A stretch of DNA of 9,953 nt from Syntrophaceae bacterium UBA3084. GTDB lineage: Bacteria > Desulfobacterota > Syntrophia > Syntrophales > UBA6807. Made by a program: the position numbers and the translations under genes. Each line of letters begins with the position of its first letter. Positions within the stretch are counted from its first letter, which is position 1. This document shows positions 1-5,917 of this stretch, in pieces. The notes beneath the pieces are model-generated. The model saw only the letters and a list, made by a program, of their open reading frames with translations, made no database searches and was not told where the DNA came from. The stretch covers positions 1-9,953 of the forward strand of contig DFBI01000119.1 in NCBI GenBank assembly GCA_002367335.1, given 5' to 3'.

Positions 1-17
1 TTATCATGGCCATCTCC
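1..17 (-). other. Possible ribosome binding site and start codon of a gene running off the left edge
   Basis: Read on the minus strand, a run of A is followed by GGAG (17 to 14), six bases, and ATG (7 to 5). An alternative in-frame ATG lies at 13 to 11. Only two to four codons remain inside the window, so the product cannot be named. The site lies 28 bases or more downstream of the decayed small-protein gene on the same strand, so this could be its former operon partner. This is an inference from the ribosome binding site and position alone. Confidence 0.3.
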
Positions 18-44
18 TTTTTTTCAGGATTTATGGCCCGACTA

Positions 45-438
45 TCACAGTTTGATGGAATCTACTAACGAGCACATTTTTGCAATCAAGGATAACAGCT
101 TGGTATCTTTACGATATTTACTTTTAACGCATCCATCTTTGCAACTGAATGTGAAGACCTGGCCTTTCGGTTTCGGATTGTTTGAAGGATTCGATTCCGT
201 TCAGCCTTTTCAGGGTTTTCCTCGCGGTATTTTTTCTAATATCCAGGATTGGCCCCGGTCCATTGTTTCTGACTGATTTTCTGGCTGGTCTTGTAGATAG
301 GATCGGTCTTCAGCTTATGCCTTTGCCGCTCGGCTTTTTTCGCCCTTTGACATTCCGACTTCTTACAAGCTGTCTGGTTTCTGTGCCTTGGCTCGGATCA
401 AAATAATCACCGCAATAAGTACATTGAATCTGTTCCAT
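45..438 (-). pseudogene. Decayed gene for a small CxxC protein, broken by two frameshifts and one stop
   Basis: The start at 438 has a good purine-rich ribosome binding site (GGAGAAGGTGG) and opens with MEQIQCTYCGDYFDPS, containing a Cys-x-x-Cys pair. Translation then runs out of frame near 389-392. Restoring one C gives a Lys/Arg-rich stretch with a second CxxxxC pair (CKKSEC), then DPIYKTSQKISQKQW and ENPEKAERNR. A TAG at 238-236 lies in NPGY*KKYREEN, where a Trp (TGG) is expected. A second one-base shift near 120-127 leads into a third frame reading KDTKLLSLIAKM and ending at TGA 47-45. Recalled, not searched: this matches a family of about 130 residues common in Deltaproteobacterial genomes, often near mobile DNA. 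The first Cys pair and the CKKSEC pair could bind zinc. Its function is not known to me. The three lesions leave only a 42-codon stub, so the gene is almost certainly dead. Confidence 0.8.
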
Positions 439-490
439 AACCACCTTCTCCCCTTCTCCTTGTTTGAGAAAATGGCTAAAAATAAAAGAA

Positions 491-558
491 TTACACAAGT
501 AAAAAGGGAGTAATAGAAACTAAAAGGATTTGTTACACAAATTTATTCAGTGAATAAA
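491..558. promoter_or_regulatory. Candidate operator region: two abutting inverted repeats upstream of the VOC-gene remnant
   Basis: An inverted repeat with 8-bp arms and a one-base centre, TTTATTCA-G-TGAATAAA, occupies 542-558. Directly before it lies a second one with 6-bp arms, ATTTGT-TAC-ACAAAT, at 528-542; the two share base 542. The octamer TTACACAA occurs at 491-498 and again at 533-540, 42 bp apart, or about four helical turns. The block ends a few bases before the GGAGGGA ribosome binding site (561-567) of the VOC gene, where a repressor would be expected to bind. A poor promoter (TTGTTA at 530-535, AATAAA at 553-558) would overlap it. The symmetry is seen; its use as an operator is inferred. 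No regulator gene is in the window. Confidence 0.35.
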
Positions 559-567
559 ACGGAGGGA

Positions 568-982
568 ATGGTATTGAAATAAACCGATTAAACTGGTATC
601 GAATTGTATTGGTGTTTACAGGGCTCGTCTTGAAGGGAGGTGGATTGAATCGGTTGTTGGCCTTCAGGATGTTAAAGCTGATGTTGTTTTTATAGCAGCG
701 CCTGCCGGAGAACCCCGATTGAAATTGCTTTGTTATGATTTGCCTCATGGCAAAGTGTTTCCGGAAAATTCCATAGCCAACACAACGGGCCTGCGGCATA
801 TCGCCCTGCGTGTCGATGATATACATGCATCGGCCAAACGTTTGAAACAGGCAGGTGTTAAGATGGTTAGTGATCCCGTTGTCGTGCCTTCAGATGTCAT
901 AAGTCATGACTCTGGAAATAAGAGGCTATGTTATTTCCCCGATCCGGACGGAATACTTTTGGAATTAGCGGAGTACGGATAA
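568..982 (+). pseudogene. Glyoxalase/VOC-fold protein, 5' part frameshifted and internally deleted
   Basis: A strong ribosome binding site (GGAGGGA, 561-567) precedes ATG 568, but that frame stops at TAA 580-582 after four codons. Adding one A gives MVLKINRLN, a typical opening of VOC-superfamily proteins. A different frame, open from 578 to TAA 980-982, carries the rest: EGRWIESVVGL (632-664), FIAAPAGEP, the LRHIALRVDDIHA strand with its metal-ligand-type His, and the closing CYFPDPDGILLELAEYG with a Glu in the usual last ligand position. That frame has no ATG before 863 and only a weak TTG at 719. The gap from the opening to GRWIE is about 22 codons where relatives have about 45, so roughly 20 codons are missing. 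VOC proteins include glyoxalase I-like lyases, epimerases and dioxygenases, and the substrate cannot be told. A translated fragment from TTG 719 (87 aa) would lack half the fold. The methyltransferase gene follows after 6 bp, suggesting a former operon. Confidence 0.65.
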
Positions 983-988
983 TTCTAC

Positions 989-1582
989 ATGATTTTAGAG
1001 GATAATTTTTTGCCTGAATGTTACGCGGATACATCATTTTTCTATGAATTAATACCGTCACCCTTCGGAGATGTGGGCGTTGTGTGGGTTCAAAGAGATA
1101 CCGCTCCGTCTGTCGTGCGTATTTTCCTTCCCGGGAAAGATGATACTATAGCCCGGGTAATACGTCGAGAATATCCCGGTGCTGTGCAAAGGTCAAATCG
1201 CATCCTTGATGAAATGTGTAATCAAATTAAGGAGTATATGGAAGGGAGTATTGTTGAATTTTTACTGGAGTTGCTCGACATGGAACAGTGCTATAATTTT
1301 CAGAAGAACGTTTTACTGGAATTAAGCCGGATTCCCAGGGGAAAGGTTGTTTCATACGGTCGACTGGCCAGCAAAATAGGCGCTCCGGGGGCAGCCCGGG
1401 CAGCAGGAACAGCCCTCGCCGGAAACCCTTTTCCCATTATCCTGCCATGCCACCGTGTAGTAAAATCCACAGGACATCCGGGTAATTTCGGCGGCGTGCA
1501 GGAATTGAAGGGAGCCCTTCTTCGAATAGAAGGAGTTGAAGTAAACACTGAAGGAAAGATTGAACAACGCTATTTCTGGTAG
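989..1582 (+). CDS. ogt: Methylated-DNA--protein-cysteine methyltransferase (O6-alkylguanine repair)
   Basis: This is a suicide DNA-repair protein that moves the alkyl group from O6-methylguanine (or O4-methylthymine) onto its own cysteine and is used up. The 197-residue product carries the PCHRVV active-site motif at residues 153-158, with Cys154 as the acceptor. It is preceded by the DNA-binding part RIPRGKVVSYG (114-124) and the recognition-helix stretch with GAARAAGTALAGNP (134-147). GNFGG and LLRIEG (165-183) complete the C-terminal domain. Residues 1-95 form the variable N-terminal domain. Length and order fit the Ogt/MGMT family; there is no AraC-like regulatory domain, so it is not an Ada fusion. 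The ATG at 989 has no clear ribosome binding site, and it lies 6 bp behind the VOC remnant, so it may have relied on coupled translation. The symbol ogt is used in the family sense. It ends convergent to proB with 38 bp between stops and no evident terminator. Confidence 0.93.
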   Translation: MILEDNFLPECYADTSFFYELIPSPFGDVGVVWVQRDTAPSVVRIFLPGKDDTIARVIRREYPGAVQRSNRILDEMCNQIKEYMEGSIVEFLLELLDMEQCYNFQKNVLLELSRIPRGKVVSYGRLASKIGAPGAARAAGTALAGNPFPIILPCHRVVKSTGHPGNFGGVQELKGALLRIEGVEVNTEGKIEQRYFW

Positions 1583-1620
1583 AGGGTCTGCAATTTGTAA
1601 TTCAAAAGCATTTCACATAT

Positions 1621-2763
1621 TTATTTCTTAACCTGTTTTGATACGGCCATATTATCCCTGTGAATTATTTCATCATAGGGTTTGCTCCCAAGAACCTGTC
1701 CGATCACGGATGTTTTAAGTCCTTTTATTTTGTCTGTATCTTCGGAACTGTAATTTGCCAATCCTTTTGCTATGACTACTCTGTTCGCGTCCACGCAACT
1801 TACAGGGTCCCCAACGCAAAAATTTCCCTCAACTGTAACAATACCTGATGGGAGAAGGCTCTTTCCTTGATTTACAATCGCATCTTTCGCACCGTCATCA
1901 AGGTATAGTTTTCCTCGTGATCTCAATGTGTAAGCTATCCAATATTTTTTGCTTTTCAGATGTTCAATCATGGGTAAGAAAAGGGTGCCTGTTTCTTTAC
2001 CGGAAAAGATATCGTGTAATATGTTTTTTCTCTTGCCGTGGGCAATGATATAGGGAATACCAAAGGCGGTAACTTTTTTTGCGGCAATTACTTTGCTTTT
2101 CATGCCGCCCATTCCCAAGGGATCTGTCTCAGATGAAGCAACTGCCTCAATTTCGTCAGTTACTTCCCTGACCAGAGAAATAAAATTTGTATTTTCCCTG
2201 CCCCGGGGATTCCTGTCATAAAGACCTTCCGTATTGGTCAGATTGATTAGGAGATTGGCTTCCATAATATTGGCCATCATGGCGGCGAGGTTATCATTAT
2301 CTCCAAACTTTATCTCTTCAACAGCAACTGTATCATTTTCGTTGATGACCGGAATAACACCCCACTCCATAAGTACAGAAAGGGTATTGCGTGTATTCAG
2401 GAATCTTTTCCTGTCTGTAAGATCGCTCATGTTCAGGAGAATTTGTGCTACGTTTAATTCATGTTTGCGAAAGGCATTGGAGTAAACCCTCATCAATCTC
2501 CCCTGTCCAATGGCTGCAGCAGCCTGCTTCTGCGGAAGGCTTTGAAGCTTATTCTTAAATTTCATTCTGTGTATTCCTGAAGCTATGGAGCCCGAAGAAA
2601 CAATCACAAACTGAAAACCCTGTTTTGTGAGTCCTGCCATTTCGTCAACCAACTGCTGTATGATTTTACTGTCAAGACCGTCTTTCCCCGTTAGAACACC
2701 GGTTCCAATCTTTACTAAAATTCTTTTTGCATCTTTGAATACGTCTTTTCGTTCTGTACCCAT
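1621..2763 (-). CDS. proB: Glutamate 5-kinase with C-terminal PUA domain
   Basis: This enzyme phosphorylates L-glutamate to glutamate 5-phosphate with ATP, the first and feedback-controlled step of proline synthesis in the cytoplasm. The 380-residue product has the amino-acid kinase domain at about 13-265: VKIGTGVLTG (17-26, nucleotide-binding Lys18), SSGSIASG (56-63), GQGRLM (86-91), INENDTV (140-146), FGDNDNLAA (153-161) and GMGGMKSKVIAAKK (217-230). A PUA domain follows at about 285-360 (SRGKLYLDDGA, LLPSGIVTVEG, CVGDPVSC). E. coli ProB is 367 aa, so the length is normal. The start ATG overlaps the obgE stop by one base (TAATG), so translation is probably coupled. An AAGGA lies about 12 bases before the start, inside obgE. 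The proA partner does not follow; the next gene downstream is convergent. Function is clear from the motifs. Confidence 0.96.
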   Translation of the reverse strand: MGTERKDVFKDAKRILVKIGTGVLTGKDGLDSKIIQQLVDEMAGLTKQGFQFVIVSSGSIASGIHRMKFKNKLQSLPQKQAAAAIGQGRLMRVYSNAFRKHELNVAQILLNMSDLTDRKRFLNTRNTLSVLMEWGVIPVINENDTVAVEEIKFGDNDNLAAMMANIMEANLLINLTNTEGLYDRNPRGRENTNFISLVREVTDEIEAVASSETDPLGMGGMKSKVIAAKKVTAFGIPYIIAHGKRKNILHDIFSGKETGTLFLPMIEHLKSKKYWIAYTLRSRGKLYLDDGAKDAIVNQGKSLLPSGIVTVEGNFCVGDPVSCVDANRVVIAKGLANYSSEDTDKIKGLKTSVIGQVLGSKPYDEIIHRDNMAVSKQVKK

Positions 2764-3779
2764 TATAATTTCTGTTCCTTATGCAACTTTATGTTTTTTG
2801 CTATTTCGTATATCAAATCGTTTACCCCTTCTCCAGTAACAGCTGAAATGGGGAAAACTGTTATTTTTTTCTTTTCGAAGAACTTCATTTCCTTTTTTAA
2901 TCTTTCCCGGGTTACAGGAAGGTCGATTTTGTTAATGGCGACGATCTGCTTTTTCCCCATCAGGGAAGAATTGAAACGTGCAAGCTCATTATTTATGGCT
3001 TCGAAGTCTTCCCATGCATTGGTGTATGAGTCCTTTGAAATATCTATTATGTGAAGTAACAGGGACGTCCTTTCGATGTGACGCAAAAATTTTATGCCCA
3101 ACCCCATACCGAGGTGAGCGCCTTGTATTAATCCGGGGATATCTGCAATGACAAAACTCTCAAAATCGCCGCATTTTACGACCCCGAGATTCGGCGTTAG
3201 AGTTGTGAAGGGATAGTCGGCAATTTTTGGTTTTGCCGCGGAGATTCTTGATATAAGAGTTGATTTTCCTCCGTTCGGAAAGCCGATAATTCCAACATCT
3301 GCGAGGAGCTTCAATTCAAGATTGATCCACTCTTCTTCTCCCTTTATCCCATCTTGAGCGTAACGGGGCGCCCTGTTTGTCGAAGTAGTGAATCTCGCAT
3401 TTCCCCTGCCGCCGATCCCGCCCCTGGCAATTACATACGTTTGACCATTTTGGGTAAGATCTGTAAGAACGGCGTTTGTTTCAACGTCTTTGATAATGGT
3501 CCCAACAGGTACAACGATTTTCACATCTTTGCCGTTTCGACCGGTACGATTACTTCCCTCGCCGTTGCTTCCCGGTTTGGCAACGTGATGCTGGTTAAAT
3601 TTTAGATGAAGGAGTGTACTGTAGTTTCGGGATGTCCTGATGACAACATCTCCTCCTTTTCCGCCATCGCCACCATTGGGCCCCCCCCTGGGAACATATT
3701 TTTCCCTCCTGAAGCTTACACAGCCTTTTCCGCCATCACCGGCTTTAACATAGATTTTTGCTTCATCGATAAATTTCAT
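2763..3779 (-). CDS. obgE: Obg/CgtA family GTPase involved in 50S ribosome assembly
   Basis: Obg proteins are essential GTPases that bind the large ribosomal subunit late in assembly and link it to stress and growth control. The 338-residue product has the glycine-rich Obg fold at about 1-158 (MKFIDEAKIYVKAGDGG, RGGPNGGDGGKGGD at 31-44, GGIGGRGNARF at 120-130). The G domain covers about 159-330: G1 GFPNGGKST (166-174), switch I region FTTLTPNLG (191-199), G3 DIPG (213-216), G4 NKID (283-286) and G5 SAV (312-314). There is no C-terminal OCT domain, so this is the short form. The start is fixed by the canonical MKFIDEA opening, although no good ribosome binding site is visible before it. It has its own candidate promoter and is separated from rpmA by two terminators, but it is coupled to proB by a one-base overlap. 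Confidence 0.97.
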   Translation of the reverse strand: MKFIDEAKIYVKAGDGGKGCVSFRREKYVPRGGPNGGDGGKGGDVVIRTSRNYSTLLHLKFNQHHVAKPGSNGEGSNRTGRNGKDVKIVVPVGTIIKDVETNAVLTDLTQNGQTYVIARGGIGGRGNARFTTSTNRAPRYAQDGIKGEEEWINLELKLLADVGIIGFPNGGKSTLISRISAAKPKIADYPFTTLTPNLGVVKCGDFESFVIADIPGLIQGAHLGMGLGIKFLRHIERTSLLLHIIDISKDSYTNAWEDFEAINNELARFNSSLMGKKQIVAINKIDLPVTRERLKKEMKFFEKKKITVFPISAVTGEGVNDLIYEIAKNIKLHKEQKL

Positions 3780-3824
3780 AACTTAGTATTATTGTTACTT
3801 TGCCAACGGGACACAAAATAACCG

Positions 3825-3853
3825 ATTATAGTTACCGTTATCTTCCGTGTCTT
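3825..3853 (-). promoter_or_regulatory. Candidate sigma-70-type promoter for obgE-proB
   Basis: On the minus strand a perfect TATAAT -10 box lies at 3830-3825. AAGACA (3853-3848, four of six matches to TTGACA) stands 17 bp upstream. A perfect TTGACA also occurs at 3868-3863, but its 17-bp partner is GAAGAT, so the first pairing is preferred. Transcription would start about 40 bp before the obgE ATG. It lies downstream of both terminators, as an independent obgE promoter should. Confidence 0.6.
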
Positions 3854-3915
3854 TTTTCGCTCTGTCAAATCTTTTTATTTAGCTGTGGTGGCTCGGGTGG
3901 AAAGGGGAGTACGAT

Positions 3916-3959
3916 AAAAAAGGTGTTAGTTATATAGAATCGGATATTCAGCTAACACC
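3916..3959 (-). terminator. Rho-independent terminator, distal of a tandem pair after rpmA
   Basis: The arms GGTGTTAG (3922-3929) and CTAACACC (3952-3959) form a perfect 8-bp stem with a 22-base loop. On the minus strand the stem is followed directly by six T (3921 to 3916). The loop is longer than usual, but it contains ATAT/ATAT, which could extend the fold. The orientation fits rplU-rpmA transcription. Confidence 0.65.
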
Positions 3960-3987
3960 GTAGACAGGTTTCATAACATGTTAATTC

Positions 3988-4022
3988 AAAAATCGAGGGG
4001 AGTTTGAGGGGTATCCCCTCGA
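3988..4022 (-). terminator. Rho-independent terminator, proximal of a tandem pair after rpmA
   Basis: The arms TCGAGGGGA (3993-4001) and TCCCCTCGA (4014-4022) give a 9-bp GC-rich stem with a 12-base loop. On the minus strand five T follow (3992 to 3988). A second GAGGGG at 4006-4011 can pair with the same CCCCTC (4015-4020) around a three-base loop, giving an alternative, smaller hairpin. It sits about 85 bp past the rpmA stop and would end the ribosomal-protein transcript. Confidence 0.75.
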
Positions 4023-4108
4023 AGTGAGACCTTTTGCAAAGATATCACTTTATCACGTAGATGTTTCGGGTCGGGATATAGAAATAACAAAGAGGATTAT
4101 TTATTTTT

Positions 4109-4363
4109 TTAACAAGGGTAAACACTGACTTTCTTTCTGGTTTTATCTTTTCTTTCGAATTTAACAGTTCCGTCAATCTTTGCAAAAATGCTGTAATCTC
4201 TTCCCAGACCAACGTTGTTACCCGGATGTAATTTTGTTCCCAATTGACGTACAATGATAGCCCCGGCAGTAACTGACTGTCCACCGTAAACTTTCACCCC
4301 TCGTCTTTGACCCTGGCTATCTCGGCCATTACGGGTACTTCCCTGTCCCTTTTTATGTGCCAT
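4109..4363 (-). CDS. rpmA: 50S ribosomal protein L27
   Basis: L27 is a small basic protein of the large ribosomal subunit whose N-terminal tail reaches the peptidyl-transferase centre. The 84-residue product begins MAHKKGQGSTRNGRDSQGQR and continues with GVKVYGGQSVTAGAIIVRQ, GTKLHPGNNVG and FAKIDGTVKFE, which is the family pattern along its whole length. There is no Firmicutes-type cleavable N-terminal extension, so the GQGST tail is exposed from the start. A clear GAAGGA ribosome binding site lies in the 17-bp gap after rplU, and the two are surely cotranscribed. Confidence 0.98.
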   Translation of the reverse strand: MAHKKGQGSTRNGRDSQGQRRGVKVYGGQSVTAGAIIVRQLGTKLHPGNNVGLGRDYSIFAKIDGTVKFERKDKTRKKVSVYPC

Positions 4364-4380
4364 TTTTTAATTTTCCTTCG

Positions 4381-4692
4381 TTACGTGGAGATATTTCTAA
4401 TTTTTAGTATAGTTAACTTTTGTCGATGCCCCGTTTTTTTACTGTAGCCCTTTCTCCTTTTCATCTTGAATACGGAGATTTTCGGACCCTTTGTCTGGGT
4501 AACAATTTCACCGGTAACTTGCGCACCCTTGACAATTGGAGTTCCTACTTTCAGGTCTTCTTTCCCGGATATCATCAACACATTATCAAACAATACCGTG
4601 TCGCCTTTATTCCCTTCAATTTGTTCAACTTTCAGGAGTTCACCTTCAGAAACTTTGTACTGTTTCCCCCCTGCTTCTATTACTGCGTACAT
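4381..4692 (-). CDS. rplU: 50S ribosomal protein L21
   Basis: L21 binds 23S rRNA in the large subunit. The 103-residue product shows the family opening MYAVIEAGGKQYKVSEGE, the central GDTVLFDNVLMI and VGTPIVKGAQVTGEI, and the basic tail FKMKRRKGYSKKTGHRQ with LTILKI close to the C-terminus. The length equals that of E. coli L21. An AAAGGA site lies 7 bases before ATG 4692. It is the first gene of the rplU-rpmA unit behind a consensus promoter. Its deduced leader is only about 30 bases, too short for a structured autoregulatory leader. Confidence 0.98.
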   Translation of the reverse strand: MYAVIEAGGKQYKVSEGELLKVEQIEGNKGDTVLFDNVLMISGKEDLKVGTPIVKGAQVTGEIVTQTKGPKISVFKMKRRKGYSKKTGHRQKLTILKIRNIST

Positions 4693-4727
4693 GATCAGAT
4701 CCTTTTCAATTAAATTTAGAATTGCTC

Positions 4728-4755
4728 ATTATAAAAATTTACTATCATTTGTCAA
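4728..4755 (-). promoter_or_regulatory. Consensus sigma-70-type promoter for rplU-rpmA
   Basis: On the minus strand TTGACA (4755-4750) and TATAAT (4733-4728) both match the consensus exactly with a 16-bp spacer. The predicted start point is near 4721, about 30 bases before the rplU ATG. Such a strong promoter suits ribosomal protein genes. Confidence 0.85.
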
Positions 4756-4824
4756 TAGTTAATATTTGAAAAAAGTAAATAAGTGGTGTATTAAGGTTTG
4801 GGTGGTGCTTTAATCAAAGCATTA

Positions 4825-4830
4825 TATAAT
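4825..4830 (+). promoter_or_regulatory. Candidate -10 box for the EIID-HPr-EI genes
   Basis: A perfect TATAAT lies at 4825-4830, about 36 bp before ATG 4873 after allowing for the start point. No good -35 hexamer is found 16-18 bp upstream; the sequence there is GGTGGTGC. The promoter may therefore be weak or need an activator. It is divergent from the rplU promoter, with their -10 boxes about 90 bp apart. Confidence 0.4.
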
Positions 4831-4872
4831 AAAATTCTAGAGAAATAAAGGATGTAAACGCACAAATCTCTA

Positions 4873-5646
4873 ATGGTGGATATTAACAAACATAATAAAT
4901 CTAGTAAAACAAGAACTTATAATCTGGTAAAAGTATTTTTAAGGTCTCTTTCCATTCAATCCTCATGGAACTTTTCCAACATGCAAAATATTGCGTTTGT
5001 ATTCTCTCTCCTCCCTATAGTTAAAAAATCGGGGAGAAATAGAAAGCAAATTGCCGGGTTCCTGACAAGACATCTTGAATTGTTTAGCACTCATCCCTAT
5101 TTATCAGGGCCTGTTATTGGCTCTGTTGTAAAACTTGAAGAGCACGTCCGTGAAAGTGGTAATTGTACGGAAGCTGTCAATCTTAAAAAGGCTCTTATGG
5201 CGCCTTACGCAGCGATAGGAGATCCTTTTTTCGGGGGTGCCTTAAGACCGTCAACAGCTATTATTGGAGTCATTATGGCAATAAAGGGTTTCATCCTGGC
5301 TCCTTTTGTATTCCTTGTAATTTATAATCCCCTTCACCTGTGGGTTAGATTAAAGGGTTTTATTGAAGGATACAGAGATGGAAGGGGTGCTGTTGATTTT
5401 ATCAGAATTCTTAATCTACCGGAAAGATCCGGGAATATAAGGTGGATATCGGTTATTCTTCTCGGATTTTTGGCAGGGGCAGTTCTTCCAGTTCCGTCTC
5501 TGCCGTATATATCTAATTTAGAAATTCTGGAAAAACTCATTGTATTGGTCATAATCCTTCTTTGTTTTTGGATGATCAAAAGGGGGATTTCTCCTATACT
5601 GATACTTTATGGGAGTTCAATGCTTTTTTTGATTATATCTCTTTAA
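4873..5646 (+). CDS. PTS mannose/fructose/sorbose-family EIID membrane component
   Basis: EIID works with EIIC as the membrane channel of mannose-family phosphotransferase systems. The 257-residue product matches EIID in order: VFLRSLSIQSSWNFSNMQN (21-39), FVFSLLPIV (42-50), RHLELFSTHPYLSGPVIG (66-83), then LKKALMAPYAAIGDPFFGGALRP (104-126) with the conserved GDPFF. Hydrophobic segments follow at about 126-151, 191-208, 219-234 and 240-257. The length is close to the usual 270 or so. The ATG at 4873 lacks a clear ribosome binding site, but the EIID homology begins near residue 20, so little room exists for another start. No EIIC, EIIB or EIIA gene adjoins it: upstream is the divergent rplU, and HPr follows immediately. 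The family is certain; whether it transports a sugar or serves only in regulation cannot be told here. Confidence 0.92.
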   Translation: MVDINKHNKSSKTRTYNLVKVFLRSLSIQSSWNFSNMQNIAFVFSLLPIVKKSGRNRKQIAGFLTRHLELFSTHPYLSGPVIGSVVKLEEHVRESGNCTEAVNLKKALMAPYAAIGDPFFGGALRPSTAIIGVIMAIKGFILAPFVFLVIYNPLHLWVRLKGFIEGYRDGRGAVDFIRILNLPERSGNIRWISVILLGFLAGAVLPVPSLPYISNLEILEKLIVLVIILLCFWMIKRGISPILILYGSSMLFLIISL

Positions 5647-5647
5647 A

Positions 5648-5917
5648 GTGAAAATGGTAAAGACATTCGTTTTAAAAAATGAACTGGGGCTGCATGCGAG
5701 AGCGGCAGCTATGATGGTTAAGGTAACGACAAAATATAAGTCAACAATCCTTTTCGAAAGTGATGGCAATGAGGTTGATGGTAAGAGTATCCTGAGTATA
5801 TTAACACTTGCCTGTCCCCGGGGGGGCACTATTACAATTAATGCAGAGGGAGAAGATGCTCGTGATGCCATTAAAGATATTGAGAAGCTTATAGAGGACA
5901 AGTTTGGGGAAAATTAA
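5648..5917 (+). CDS. ptsH: Phosphocarrier protein HPr
   Basis: HPr takes phosphate from enzyme I on a histidine and hands it to EIIA proteins. The 89-residue product has NELGLHARAAAMM with the phospho-acceptor at His16 (His14 if translation starts at the in-frame ATG 5654), and VDGKSILSILTLA with a Ser in the regulatory Ser46 position. DARDAIKDIEKLIE forms the last helix. The usual Pro after HAR is Ala here, which I recall as common in Deltaproteobacterial HPr. The GTG at 5648 and the ATG at 5654 are both possible starts; neither has a strong ribosome binding site. The GTG lies one base after the EIID stop, so coupling is likely. The Ser site would allow control by an HPr kinase, but none is in the window. 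Confidence 0.96.
   Translation: MKMVKTFVLKNELGLHARAAAMMVKVTTKYKSTILFESDGNEVDGKSILSILTLACPRGGTITINAEGEDARDAIKDIEKLIEDKFGEN

Larger units (their letters stand above)
3780..4108. other. 329-bp intergenic region between obgE and rpmA
   Basis: No credible gene lies here. From the rpmA side it holds an AT-rich stretch, a GC-rich terminator (3988-4022), a second terminator (3916-3959), then about 135 bp carrying the candidate obgE promoter. The gap is long for a cluster in which rplU, rpmA and obgE are normally close together. Confidence 0.7.

Noticed and set aside
52..406. Two 74-codon plus-strand open frames at the left edge
   Set aside because: Both are antisense to the reconstructed CxxC-protein pseudogene, whose minus-strand reading explains the sequence better.
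1583..1620. Bidirectional terminator between ogt and proB
   Set aside because: No GC-rich inverted repeat or T run on either strand could be found in the 38-bp gap.
3863..3868. Perfect TTGACA on the minus strand as the obgE -35 box
   Set aside because: At 17-bp spacing it faces GAAGAT, a poor -10, and the perfect TATAAT is 32 bp away, too far to pair with it.
4045..4284. Open frame overlapping the end of rpmA on the minus strand
   Set aside because: It is an out-of-frame reading of L27 plus intergenic sequence, with no ribosome binding site or motif.
4693..4727. Structured L21 autoregulatory leader
   Set aside because: The promoter position leaves about 30 bases of leader, with no stable stem visible.
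4794..4809. Possible sigma-54 (-24/-12) promoter before the EIID gene, with GG and GC at the right 12-bp spacing
   Set aside because: Beyond GG, one G and TGC, the match to TGGCAC-N5-TTGC is poor (GGTTTG in the -24 element), and a perfect TATAAT lies just downstream.
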